From Limnanthes douglasii subsp. nivea (taxonomy: Eukaryota; Streptophyta; Magnoliopsida; Brassicales; Limnanthaceae), in NCBI GenBank assembly GCA_036936605.1, contig JAUPFV010000001.1, forward strand, positions 252,890,802-252,954,801: 64,000 nucleotides of DNA, read 5' to 3'. Positions 30,404 through 42,996 of this stretch are shown in pieces. Made by a program: the position numbers and the translations under genes. How positions within the stretch are numbered: position 1 is the first letter of the stretch; the number at the start of each line of letters is the position of its first letter. The notes beneath the pieces were generated by a model. That model searched no databases and had not been told where the DNA came from. It saw nothing but the letters and a program-made list of their open reading frames with translations.

Positions 30404-30748
30404 AATTATTAGTTAAGCCATATATCCAAGTGATGACTTGGTGTGGCAGAACAGCGACTTCATGTTAGGCTGGAGTTATTTTATAGCCAGCACGATGTAA
30501 CCTGTCAACTTCATTGTTCCAACCTAACTTGATTTTTATGTGCTCTCAAGAAATGAAATGATCGTGTGACATGATTAAGAAATGTAACAGTTTTTTATAT
30601 ATATATTATTTTGGTAATTGGGTGTTTCTTCCTATCTGATAAAGAGAACTATAGTTAAAAACGTGTTAGTTAGCAATTTTGATTAGATTTTGTTCCAACA
30701 GTTAAATTCTCGGTTTTATTCTGGATGAATTAAAGAGTCCATCACTAT
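30404..30748. other. RRP40 3' UTR and downstream spacer
   Basis: T-rich sequence following the stop, with AATGAAATG and AATGTAAC words near 30553-30590 that could serve in polyadenylation. No canonical AATAAA is obvious. The MULE begins at 30758. Confidence 0.45.
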
Positions 30749-30757
30749 TTCAACTTT
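30749..30757. repeat. Probable 9-bp target duplication of the large MULE, left
   Basis: TTCAACTTT, matching TTAAACTTT at 43363-43371 in eight of nine positions. Confidence 0.6.
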
Positions 30758-31733
30758 GGGAAATGATACACTAGATACTCAAAAATGGGTTAATGCTCAC
30801 TTAATATCCATTTCGTTAAACATATTCATTTTTAATATCTAATTTTTTATTAATACCATAATTAACCTCAATCTAGTATATAAATGTTAATTTGTGAAAA
30901 AAGGGACCCTTTTGGCTAGAGTACCTTCTTATTACTTATTAGCTCTCTCTCCTCTCTCCTAACCTAACAAACAACCCATTTTTCAAGAACGTCCGTTCGA
31001 TTCAAAAAACGGAGACGTGATCACACTCATTCCGGTGAGCCTAGCTAACCACCGGCGAACCTAACTAATCACCGGCAAACCATATAACCACCGTCTACTG
31101 CATTTCCGATCTCCTGCGAACTATTTTTTCGACAAACTCTGGAATTTCAGGTCAACAGGTGCAGCTCCTCATCATACCACTGTTATAGAGCTTCATCCGT
31201 CATTTTCCGTCGAGTCAATCTACTAGCTCGACCGGTGCACCATTAAGGTCTGTCGACCTCACCGTTGAAAACAGCTTCGACATCAGAACATTTTCAACTG
31301 CAAAATCTTTTTCTATTTTCGATCTTGATAATAGAATCACTGGCGTAGCTAATGTATGTTAATGGCAGGGAGTAGATTACTTTCTGTTTCTGGTCGATTC
31401 AAAGCATCGATACCGGCCCTGATTACATTCCGGTAAGAAATTTCAGTTTTCCACCTCTGTTGTATAGGTTGCGATTGCTGTTTTGTTATTGTATGGTACA
31501 GGTTGCGATTTGTGGGTAGATTTATATGTTTGTTATTGCTAGATTGGTATAGTTCTTGACTGTGGCTGTGTTTTGTTTGTCATTGCGATTCTACCTAAGA
31601 CTGACATATGGTCTTTGCGATTTGTGCATATCGTCTATGGTTGCTTGATGAGAGTGTAGACATTGCGATTTTAAAGAAGTGATTGATAGATTAGTTTACA
31701 TGTCCTGCGATTTTAGTTATGCTAGATTGCTAG

Positions 31734-34290
31734 ATGTCTTCAAACATATACCATTTCTACATTTACTTAGCTCTGAAACACATTCAGTTGTTTTACGCTG
31801 CCCTACAACAAACTAACCAAAACTCCTACAATTCAGGATACACAGTGTCGAAACCAAAAGTTTGCATTTTCAAATTTGGTCACGAAACATCTATTGTTCC
31901 GCTGTCCGAATTTGAAAATTTCGAGTCTTTTTAACAGTACGTTGAGGAAACATGGCAGGGTCTTGTTAGAGGCAACTACAGCATTACCTACTCTTGCGGT
32001 TCTGAGAATAATTGTATGTTTAATAAGGAGACCGATTTTATTGGGTTGGAATGTTACCTTGATGTTGTGCGTCTGAAGAGTGTTAGTTTTCTTATCGAAG
32101 AACATGTTGCTGATAAAGGCTCCGCCATTAAACGTAGAGAACCTACCCAACTGTTCGAAGAATCCTCGCATATGCAACGAACTAGCGGTGAAAGCAGTAG
32201 CTGTCTGGCGATTTCAACCCCCCAAAAAAGGCATTTTGCTACAACTGGGTGGGCAGAAGCTATCATCGGTGTTGGACAGTCATTTACAGATGGTGTTCCA
32301 GGTCTAAGGTTATCCTTATCCCATTATGCATTAGAGAACGGTTTTGCGTTTAGGTACATGCACAATAACTTTAGCAAGATTACCGTTTATTGTGTAAACA
32401 AAGATTTGGACGGCTGCAAATGGAGGCTTTATGCTTCTGTTGATTCTAAGACCGGTTTGATGACCATAAAAAGATTTGTCAGTACCCATACGTGCAGTCC
32501 CGTATTCACAAAGAAGAAGAGCAGGCATTTGTCGTCCGATTTGATTGTTGATGAAATTCACGATTCTCTTAGGAACTGTCATTCGGTAACAGCTAAGACT
32601 ATACAGTCCTCCATCAAGCAAGACTACGGTTTAGACATTTCCTATCGTCTATCGTGGAATGCGTTAGAGAAGGCTCGTCGTGTTGTATTTGGAGATAGCA
32701 ATAGATTTTTCGGATTGCTAAAATCATACTTCAAGAGACTAAAGAGTCGTGACATCACTACGGACTGCCATCTGGATTTGGCTCCCGACAATGTTTTCCG
32801 TCGCTGTTTTATAGCGTTTGGGGCGTGTCTTCAGGGTTTCCATTCGTGCCGGCCTTTACTGTACGTTGATGGAACCCATCTAATAGGGAAGCATGGTGGT
32901 GTGTTGATTTCAGCGGTTGCAAAAGATAGAAACAACGGCCAGTCCATGTTTCACTACACTTTTGGTCTACGTACGTGCTTTTGTTTTTTTAAATGTTTAT
33001 CATGAGCTAAGGTTGTTAGATTGGTTAGTTTTACATTGCGATTTGAACATACACGCTAGATAGGTAGACCTAGGTTGCTAGATTGGTTGTTTTGATGTCA
33101 TTGCGAGTTACGCATAGTTTAGATTGCTACATTAACGATTTCACAGACTGCCTAATTCTGATAGATAGGTTCTATATAAATTGTGATTTTAGTCCACTCA
33201 CCCAGGCAATGTATTACTGTGGTTCACCGGTATTTTTTCTGTGGCAGGTCTATTCCCTGTAGCTTTTGGTATCTTTGGTAGTGAAGACTCGGACAACTGG
33301 TTTTGGTTTTTGGAAAGTCTAAAACCGCATTTGCTAGGGCGCCAAATAACTTTCATTTCAGACCGTCATGCTGGTATTATTAACGCTGTCGCAACTCTTT
33401 ATCCTAATGACTACCACACGTATTGCATCTTTCATCTGATACAGAATTTGACTAAAGCTCTTGAACACACTAACAGAGTCTACAAAAACAATATGCTAGT
33501 GATGTTTAAGAGTTGTGCCTATGCCCCGACTGTGGATATTTTTAATGAACATTATGCTTAGTTTGCGCGCCAAGGGGGTGAGCGTATCGACAAAATTCTA
33601 AGAAATTTTCCACCAGAAAAATGGGCACAGGCGTACGTGAAAGGCAAACGGTATGGGGCGATGGCATCCACAACTGTTGAATCTTTCAATTCGCAGATTA
33701 AAAAGCTGTGCCATCTGCCTATAGTGGAATTGGTTGACTGGATCAGAGTTCTTCTTATGACTCAAATGTCTCGACGTTTGGCAGAGGGTCTAAGCTGGAA
33801 CACACACTTATGCCCCGAGTTTGACAAGATGTTCAAAGAGAATGTACAATGCGGTCAGACTTGGTTAGTTCGCAAGCCTTCTGCCGCTTATTTTGAGGTT
33901 TTATCAGACCCAGTCATGGTGGTCAACATCCTTGATTTCAAGTGCACATTCGGATCTTGGAAGCAAGAATGTTTCCCATGCGCTCATGCATTGGCTGCAA
34001 TAGCATCTCTAAACGAAGATCCGATGACATTAGTAGAGCCATTTTTCAGTGATGCAAATTACCGGTCCAGCTATTCTTTTAACATACCGGCTATAACAGA
34101 GTTCGGTGAATCTAGTACCGGTAATGATGATGGAGAGCCAGTGGTTAATCCCCCAAACGTTAAAAGACGAGCTGGGCGGCCGAGGAAAAAGCGTATTCCA
34201 TCAAGAGGAGAGGTTACCACCAGCCAGTCCCGTTGTGGTCGCTGTTTCAAATTAGGGCATAATAGGAGGTCATGTGATGCTCCGTTCTGA
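31734..34290 (+). pseudogene. MURA-like MULE transposase, one intron, two nonsense codons
   Basis: ATG 31734 opens a frame that hits TAA at 31932-31934 and then stays open in the same frame to a donor at 32965. The intron 32965-33247 (GT-AG) joins FGL to FPVAFGIF. A TAG at 33559-33561 is the second in-frame stop before the end at 34290. Domains in order: MuDR-type DNA-binding domain (about 32270-32500, FTDGVPGLRLSL to HTC); DDE core with D in YVDGTHL (32868), D in FISDRHAGI (33361) and a candidate E in TTVESFNSQI (33679); a SWIM finger at 33943-33990 with one expected Cys replaced by Phe (CTFG...CFPCAHA); an AT-hook-like RRAGRPRKKR; and an intact CCHC knuckle (CGRCFKLGHNRRSC). With so few lesions it died recently. 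Confidence 0.88.
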
Positions 34291-35278
34291 ACTTCTGTTC
34301 CCGATTTTTTAGTAACATTTTGATTTTCATAGATAAGAACTCCTTATCTTTCGACTTATATTTTTCGATACTGTTAACATTGATATGTACCATGTCTGTT
34401 TGATTCGATGATTCTTATCGTTATGAATGTCTACATTGGTAGATACGTCATGATTACATCGCTACATTATTGTTAAATTTTTGCAATACATTGCTAGATA
34501 TGTGAATACTAGTCTGATAGATACGAAACATCTGCACTAATAGAAACTTTAGTGTAAATCTGATAGACATTGCTAGATACGTGACCAATAGTCTGATATA
34601 CACGATATATATCATTGATAGATCCTGGAGTGTTCGTCTGATAGATGCACCACTTTATGTATTCGATTTTAATGTCCACATCCATCTGATGGCTGTATTA
34701 TATTTAGTTTGGTAGGTCTTATAGATCTCCCTTTAATGATTCATCTAAGTATTTACTAGAGGATGCGATTCACGGCTAATATAGTCTGGTTGATTGAAGA
34801 TAGATATATGACCTCGACATTGATAGATACGTTGTGATGTGGTTGCGATGCACCTTGATTTATTTGAGTTGTTAACCTTGATAGATACCGCAATTTTTGT
34901 CTGCGATTTTAAGGTTCACTTAGTTATGATAGATTAGTTATATCTAAACTGCGATTGTGGATCATAACTGCCATTAAAACTGCTTCACTCAACTGCTTAC
35001 TATCAATGTTTACTTGTAGCATTCAAATTTTAACAAAAAAAATTAACATAGACAACACAAACTGCAATAAAACCATAACAATACTAGAACATCAGCCAAT
35101 GCTACACATCAGTCAAATACACCAACCCTCTCCAAGAAACAAAATTCTCAGAGGATTGGTGAAAGTTATAGGTCCATCAAAGCATAAAAAAACATTACAA
35201 CCAACAAAATAAAAAACATAATGAAAGGAAACTGCATGAACTTTTTAAAACCTAATCAGAATCCTCTTAATCTGTCCC
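34291..35278. other. Non-coding part of the large MULE, dispersed motif
   Basis: No gene. Dense with short degenerate words such as CATTGCTAGATACGTGA, GTCTGATAGATACG and TTGCGATTT. The same words fill 36060-37150 and introns up to 42670, and are absent outside the element. Confidence 0.6.
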
Positions 35279-35644
35279 TTAAGATCCCTCCTCCTCCTTT
35301 TGTTCTGCATCTTCCACTTCTTCGTCCTTCTCGTCTTCCGACTTATCATCGTCAGCTTCTTCAGAACTATCATCCTCTCCGTCCTCCGACTCCCAGCTGT
35401 CCCTACGTCTCTTCCTTTTTGGAAGTTGTTCATTGTCACTCTCGTAACTATCGTCCAACGACCACGAGTCCCATGAAGCGTAGGGATCTTCGTGGTTCTC
35501 AAACCAAACAGACCAGCTGTCTTCCTCCTCCAACGAGTACTCAGTTGTGGTAGTTCTCTTGTAGGCCTTGTTTTCGTTGTAGTAGTTCGTAGACCATCCG
35601 TCGTCGGACGAGTAGATAGGTGTTTCTGGTGAATATGGTGCCAT
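35279..35644 (-). CDS. Small acidic protein with basic patch, MULE-encoded
   Basis: 121-codon intact ORF starting MAPYSPETPIYSSDDGW. It is rich in Asp, Glu, Ser and Tyr, has a central basic patch PKRKRRRD that could be a nuclear signal, and ends in a nearly continuous acidic tail (EEADDDKSEDEKDEE type). A minus-strand TATAAG at 35756-35761 lies about 112 bases upstream, a normal promoter distance. I recognise no domain family. An acidic tail with a nuclear signal would suit a chromatin- or histone-binding partner, but that is inference. It lies tail-to-tail with the transposase and downstream of the Ulp1 gene on the same strand. Confidence 0.55.
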   Translation of the reverse strand: MAPYSPETPIYSSDDGWSTNYYNENKAYKRTTTTEYSLEEEDSWSVWFENHEDPYASWDSWSLDDSYESDNEQLPKRKRRRDSWESEDGEDDSSEEADDDKSEDEKDEEVEDAEQKEEEGS

Positions 35645-35755
35645 TATCGATGGTTGTTTTGTTTCAAGTTAGATTAAACTGGCTGGTGGTTTGCTGGTTG
35701 GTTTTTTTTTTTTGCAAAGAAGTGTGAGATGAATAGCTTCAACTATCAGCCTCTA

Positions 35756-35761
35756 CTTATA
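35756..35761 (-). promoter_or_regulatory. Possible TATA box of the acidic ORF
   Basis: TATAAG (TATAAGTAG in full on the minus strand), about 112 bases before ATG 35644. A transcript starting about 30 bases downstream would have a leader of about 80 bases. Confidence 0.45.
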
Positions 35762-36059
35762 GCAGAACGCAATGCCCAAGGCTACGTCCCATCTAACAAC
35801 CAAAATTACTTTCAGAAATTTAATTTTACACGTCTATTTAATGCATGTAATGATTCAAGTCCATCTACCTTTGTATTTTCAACTTTCAAGCTAACCAATA
35901 GGATTAAAACGTTTACTTCTAATCACTGATAGGTGTAGTTAACAATCATTTCGAAGAATTTAATTCCCTCGTCTACCAATAAACCTATCCACCAGTCTAG
36001 AAATATAGTTGGTCCATCACTAATATGTTATATGCGATTTACGCCTAATCTATACTGCT

Positions 36060-37200
36060 AGATATATAATATTTAAAATTTAAAACCACAACTATATATT
36101 AGAGCTAGATACGTTATACTGATGTTGCTAGATGGTATCGACTTTGATAGACACATAATCCAAAAGTGGACTATATGGGTTGTAACAAAGCTGTTATGAC
36201 ATGTGGACATTCATAGATATTAGATTATAAGTCTGATAGATATGGAATACATACATTGATAGATACAGAACTTTGTAGTTGCTATCTATCAGACATATGA
36301 ACATGATAGATACTCGATAATAAGTCTGATAGATATGTAATACAGACATTGATAGACACTTGATTATAACTCTGATAGATAAGACGCATAGACATTGATA
36401 TATACTTGAATATAAGTCTGATAGATACTTGAGTAAATGTCTGCTAGATACGAAGGTAGACATTGCGAGATACGTGAATATTACTCTGATTGGTACGAAA
36501 TATATAAAATACCAGTACCTACGATAACACTAAGGTGAACGTCTGATAGATACGAATACATACATTGCGAGATACGTGAATATTACTCTGATAGATACGA
36601 AACATAAAAAATACTAGATACACCATTGAAGAATTGAATAGTAATGTGAAATTTATTCATGCAACAAAGGGAGGATCTTCCAAGGTAGTTTAGAAAAATA
36701 TTTTCCTTTATATTTACTTGAGTTTAAGTCTGATGGATACAAAATTCGTACATTGCTAGATTCACCACTTGTTTGTTGCTAGATAAGACATATTGATATT
36801 AATAGATCCTTGAGTAGGAGTCCGATAGATTTGAAACATAGACATTGCTAGATAAGTTAGTATAAGTATGATAGATAGGACATACATATATTACTAGATC
36901 CGTCAATAATAGTCTGATAGATAAGACACATAGACATTGCTAGATGTGGCACTACAAAGTTGCTAGATGTAGAACTATATAGTTGCTAGATCCGTTCAAT
37001 AGTAGTGTGATAGATACCTTATATAACATTGCTACATACTTTAGTACACGTCTGATAGGTAATAATAAAGACATTGCGATTTACTTGAAAATCACTCTGA
37101 TAGATACAAACATATAAAAATTACTAGATTCACCATTGAAGCATGCAACATTGATGTGAAAATTGCTAGTGACACCAAAGTTTTCTGATAAGTTCAGATT
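36060..37200. repeat. Dense cluster of the dispersed GATAGATAC / TTGCTAGAT motif
   Basis: Nearly every 20-40 bases there is a copy of CTGATAGATAC, CATTGCTAGAT or ATTGATAGATAC, separated by variable sequence and always on the plus strand. Not a strict tandem repeat. No coding region is seen here. Confidence 0.75.
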
Positions 37201-37268
37201 AATTGTCTAATACACCCATCCTTTTCTATCCGAATCATACATCCTGCTACCAAAAAATGAATTACATA

Positions 37269-40200
37269 CTACCAACGTTTGTTTGTGTTTTGATCATTCA
37301 TGAAATGCTTAAATATTTCAGCTCTTGTTTTGGCGGGCATTTCCTTTCCATATTCTCGCGGAACATACCCTCTCTGAATGATGTCTTTTGCGTACTTACA
37401 AACAAAAACACCGCAGTCAAGGCTATCCTTCTCCTGCTGTGAGATATTTCTCATTGTCTTTATTTTGTATCCACCTTTTACATAAGGTATGTATTTTTTC
37501 TTCATGCAATAGGCCAACTGCAAAATCAAGTAATCCATAGTTACATTGCGATTTACGAGTAGTAGTCATTGTTATGTACTACTATATCCATTGATAAATA
37601 CAGTATACGACATTGCTAGATAGGCGAACCAAGACCATTAGCATTAAATTTTATACCAGAGTATCGGCTGTGTTTTTCGTCTTATCGGCAATGTGTTTGC
37701 TCCACGGAAACAGTGGGTTGTAGCTACTGGCAGCCCCATTATCCATATCTATAACCAGGAGCGTCCAGTGGTTCACGCTAGACGTGTTAACGGTGCAAAG
37801 AGGAACAAGTGCAACGTATGTGTCTGGTTTCATTGTTTCAAAAACCTTATCCACAATGACAGACAAATCTTCCTTGATAGCCAGTGTTCCCTGCAAATTT
37901 GTGTCAGTACTATAGGAAGTAAATGTTTCCAATATAACACAAATAATTCTTGGTGAACTTACAGTTGTGATTCCAGTTATTTGAACGACGCTGACCATAT
38001 ATGTATATTCATCATCAAACCCTTTCACAGGGACTTTACAATCTGAATCCTTTAGCAACTTATATATCCAAGCATCTATTATCTATCAAAACACAATTAG
38101 AAGCTCAAATCAGTTAAATGACAATTACTGAAAAGAAGAACCAACGGTTTATAGGTTTAAGACTATAACTTCAATGAGTTACCCAATACTAAGACATTGC
38201 TAGATGCTGCATATTAATATTACTAGACGTACAGAGACACATTGCTAGACGTACAGAGACACATTGCTAGACTTACAAAATTACTCTGATAGATACAACC
38301 AGAAAGCTTATTACCTTGAAGTCAACTTGAGTTTCGTTAGGTAGTTCCATTATCTCGGTCACACTAATGGAAACCCTATAGGAGAACTCCGTTGTTGGCA
38401 AGTACCATACTTCTGGATCTTCTTGTTCTTCTTCCTTTGCAAGTTTTATCACCTTCTCGTACTCACTGACATTGATTAGTTTCGTTGTCTCTGTTGGGAA
38501 CGGACAATCTACGACTGCAATCCGTTGTTGTTTAACCTGCGTCGGAGTAAGTAAGTTCCACGTAGGCATCTCATCAATGGGCACCTATAATAAAGCATCA
38601 AATTAAACTGTTAACATTACTTTTTGAAGGTTTATTGATAATACAATAGATCTACTTACGTCAATATCTGTTTGTTCTTCCTCGATGGAGTCCAGTGTAC
38701 GTCTCTTCTCATTTGAATTTTCAACAGCCTTGTCAACTTCTGCGTAAAATGATTGAGTGCAGTCTACAAAGCTATCGTTAGCCAACGGTGTAACCGATCT
38801 GACAATCAGATCGTTAGATGCTGCTTTATCTTGTAGTGGTGTTGCATACGAAGATGGCTCGACCTGTGACACTTTTTCAATCTTCACTGCAGATTTCTCT
38901 TCTCCGTTGATAATTGGAATTACCTTTAATGGAGAGACAACTTGCGATAGTTGTTCGCACTTTGTTGCTTGTTCAATCCCAGTGTACGCCAACGTCTTTA
39001 CATTAGACTGTCGCATGTCTTGAGGCGCCGCTGTTTCCACTTCCTAATAACATAAAATAACAATATCATCAACCTACATTGCGATTTAAGTACAACTATC
39101 ATTGCTAGATGGGTTTCCAGTCGAGAGACGCGTTTTACGCCTATTATACATTGCGATTTGTTTGGTATGAAAACGATATTCTTAAAATTTTGTATCTATC
39201 AGACTACATACATATTGTGTTTGTGATTTGTTTAACATGTATCTACTAATTCTCATTGAGACAATCATGGAAATCATTTCTTAAACTACACAGATACTGT
39301 CAAACCAACATTTTCATACAAATAAAAACCCATCTTAAATATTATCCAACCTAGAGTTTGAACATTTCAAAACCAGCCAAAACATAATTACTAAATATTT
39401 GTGAATCTTAACGATTTTAAGATCCACTTACATCTTCAGCCACATTCTCCACCACATTCTCAGAGACAGGTTCTGGCCCCAGGAGTTCTGTGGCTGCGTT
39501 CTCCACCCCAGTAGGTGCTTCTTCAATCTCTTTGGTTGTATTTGCATTAGCCACGACTTCCTGTTTGTCAGCTTCTTCTTTGTCCTGACCTGTCCTTCCT
39601 CTACGGCTTATTCGGTGTCCTCCAACTGTTGTTTCGGTGTTTTCGTTCCTTCGTTGCACCATTTGTCCAACGAATCAATTCTGTCCACCATCAGCTATTG
39701 TCCTTTAACCTCGTTGTTTCCAATTCCGTGTTCCTGTTCAGCTACGAAAACTTCATTTTACGCACCGGCAACATTAGTTTGGGGTGATAAGTTTTCTGCC
39801 ACATCCCCTTTCTCATTACCAGTGTCACAACCAAGTATTGTAGTCCATTTGTGATTCCCAACGACATCAACAGCAATATCTTCCGGTGTAGTAGTTTCTT
39901 GCATTGGTTCAATAGGTGTTTCAGATTAAACACACCCTCCATCTCCTTCTAACTTCTCCTCCTCCGATACTTCACTTTCTTTTGCCTCAGCTATCTCAAG
40001 CTCCTTATCTTCTTCTGCTGTGGACTCCGCCTCAACATCCTCTTCTTCTATTGCTTTTTTGGTATCAGAAACTTGTTGGTTCCTCTTGGGAACAAATCCA
40101 TGCCTCCGAGATTTGTAAACCAATGTTTCCTTAACCACCTTGTCAGTAATATATACATTCATAGTTTCAACATCGTCCTCATCTTCACGGCAAAATGGCA

Positions 40201-42996
40201 TTGATAAGGTGTTCAGCAGATCCTCATCCTCGTCATCCACTCTTTCCTCTTCCACTTCGAGCTTCTATTTCAGCTCATTCAAGTCTTTCTTCAATTTTTC
40301 AACATGAATCAAACGAGCATACAAAATAGTTTAGATGGCTGCCATTGCTAGATGCATTATTTTTACATTGCTAGATTCAGCAGATTAACGTTGATAGACA
40401 GCTTATAATTATGGAAATACTCACTTGTTCGTTTTTCTCCTCAAGCGACGTTTTCAGCTTTTTGTTTTCAGCTTTCAACTGATGCAACCAGTTTCATTTT
40501 TTCAGCTTCTTGTTGTCACGCAGCACAGACTGTGACAGCCCTCCAAAACTTGGAATACTAAACCTACAATTGTTTTTCTTTTTTAACCTCTCCCCTTTTC
40601 TTGTACCAACTCTCGACTTCTTCTCCCCAATGAATTCCCCCAATGTAACATTGTCATCTACCTTAGTGTTGTCTTCAACCTCAGTGTTCGAACTCCTTTT
40701 ACTCCTTCTTCCAGCTCCGTCATCTACCTGTTTCATCTTCCTTCTTATACATTCTGTTTGCAACAGATTTCTTTCTTTTCCTACTCCTCGGTTCACTTGT
40801 TTCAGCAGCAGCTTCGTACTTCCTCCGCGAATCAATTTCTCCAAAAGCAACACCTTCAGCCTCTGTCAACAATAACTCATCGGCCAAAACCTAAGAAATA
40901 CAGTATAATATACAAATAATTATGATTCATAGACATGTTGATGTTATGATGTTATGCTACATTGGATGCAATTTGTTTGATTTTATGTTCGATAGATATG
41001 TTGATTTTTTTTACTGTAATATAGATGGTTGCGATTTGGGTGTTGGATTCATGGGTATGTGATTTGTTTGATTTTACAATTTGGACATTAATAGATACGT
41101 TAAATACATGTTCGTCCCTGAGCTGACTGACCATCTGGATCATTTCGAATGTCGACTCCTTGCCCTCTAATCCCCACCACTTGTAACACGTAGGGATTAT
41201 ATTTGGCCTTGGTATTTCGACGTTTATCGAAATATTCTCCATCAGAAAGGGTTGCAAACAATATAACTCAACATTACAAAAACGATTTCGAAACAAACTT
41301 GCTGATCATAACCCATTATACTTACAAATAGAAGAGCAACGCATCCGATGACTCTTCCGGGCTTCCCGGCCTTAATACATGTGTCCAGTGATTTATGCAG
41401 CTTCTCCAAGATGGCTCCAGACCAGTCATAGTCATTTATTTTTTCTAGATTCTCCACGTAGAATACTGCTGTCCACCCGACGACATCGCCTGACACTGAA
41501 AAGAACAGTGTCGAGCATATGAAAAGTATCAGCATCCGAGCAACATCCTTCGCTTCGTCCTCCCCTTCTTCCCTTATTTCTTTCTCGATCACTTCCTATA
41601 AAATTAACAACATCATACCAAGAATACAGCAATAACAATTGAAGACAGTTACGCCTACTACGACAATGATAGATATGAATCAAGACATTGTTAGATGCAT
41701 ATTCCCAAACACCAACATACTATTATACTACTACCACACTGTTATATATAGTATACTACATTGCTAGATACCTGCATACACATGCCGATTTTGGTATCAT
41801 GCTCATATGCCTGCAGCATAAACTCAAAACAAATACATTTTTAAAGACTAGATTTACCTATATTAATGCATTAGACACTGATTTTTCGTTTGTTGGCCTG
41901 CTCCTCCTCGTCCGTAGGCTCAAAAAATATTTCTGCATTAGAATTGAATCTAGCTCAGCTCCATCAGCGTACCAACCGATAAATGCGCCTGTTTTGTTCA
42001 TCGGCATCCCCTCGTTACCCTGTTTCAGCCCAGATATCGCCTTCACATCTTTCGTCATCAGCCTTACATGCTTACGTCCTATCTGGAAAAACTTCCATCT
42101 CACATCGTAAAAACTACAAATTGCCTCGATCAAGTAGTGACACTTTTTCAGCTTCAGAACCTCGTTCCTTACGTCGAACGATGTTTTCAAGAAGGTATAG
42201 AACGGTGTTCCTCTAGCAGCATCTATGTGTTCGGATTTAATTATATCTCATCTTAGTAGGTTGATTATGCTTACCAACCCAGACCTGTAGAATACTCCCG
42301 CTTTTGTCATGTTACCCTGTTAACATTCCCATTTCAAACTAGTTAGTAATAACAATACCAATCCCATAGTAACTAAAATAATAAAACAATACAACTAAGC
42401 AACCAGCATATACATTAACACTTGAATACAACACTGGTCCAACTTACTCCAAAACAACGTATAACTCACTGCATTGCAACAGTGCTAGACGTGACCAAAT
42501 TCATCTACTACATTGCTAGATGTGCAGTGCTGATAGTAAACTAGTCGCAAACACTGCTAGATACGGCCAAAACTACATTGCTAGATCAGTAAAACATCTA
42601 CGCATACTAACAAAGACCAACCTCAACTCTGTAAGTCTGATAGACGATGCTACACATTGCGATTTCAACCAGGACAGGTTCTAACAAGTTTTTGTCGATG
42701 ACGTCGGACGACACTATCAACACCACTAACAACTAACATCGACCCATGTCTAACTACCGGTGGATGAACACTACGTACTACAGAGACTGTGTTAACACTG
42801 TCGACTAACACTTTAAACGAAAGGACTATATCTCGCCGGAGAAAGGAGACGCTTATACATTCTAAATACCGGTGGATTAACATTACTCCGACGACAACAA
42901 TACATCGAAGCATAATGCTCACAGACAGACATTGTTCGACAGCTAAAGGGCAAAAAAACGTACCTGTTCGACGGTGTTCGACAGAGTAGGAAGCAT
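37269..42996 (-). CDS. Multi-exon Ulp1-type (C48) cysteine protease gene carried by the MULE
   Basis: Candidate first exon is ATG 42996 to 42964 (MLPTLSNTVEQ), followed by a GTACG donor. Other coding blocks on the minus strand: about 42300-42260, 42230-41858 (FFQIGRKHVRLMTKDVKAISGL), 41592-41326 (GWTAVFYVENLEKINDYDWSGAI), 41250-41100, 40853-40494, 40255-39926, 39662-39417, 39040-38603, 38584-38273, 38058-37975, 37888-37651 and 37538-37269. The N-terminal blocks match the plant-mobile-type domain usual in Ulp1-bearing MULE proteins; the middle is acidic, low-complexity linker with basic patches. The C-terminus is the protease: catalytic His in NHWTLLVID, Gln and Cys in QEKDSLDCGVFVCKY; the Asp position reads Asn (YNPL). 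The family removes SUMO-like modifiers; a role in transposition is unproven. Exon limits are approximate. Confidence 0.75.

Noticed and set aside
31833..32177. Minus-strand ORF of 114 codons opposite the MULE transposase.
   Set aside because: It covers the transposase coding region in reverse and has no recognisable content.
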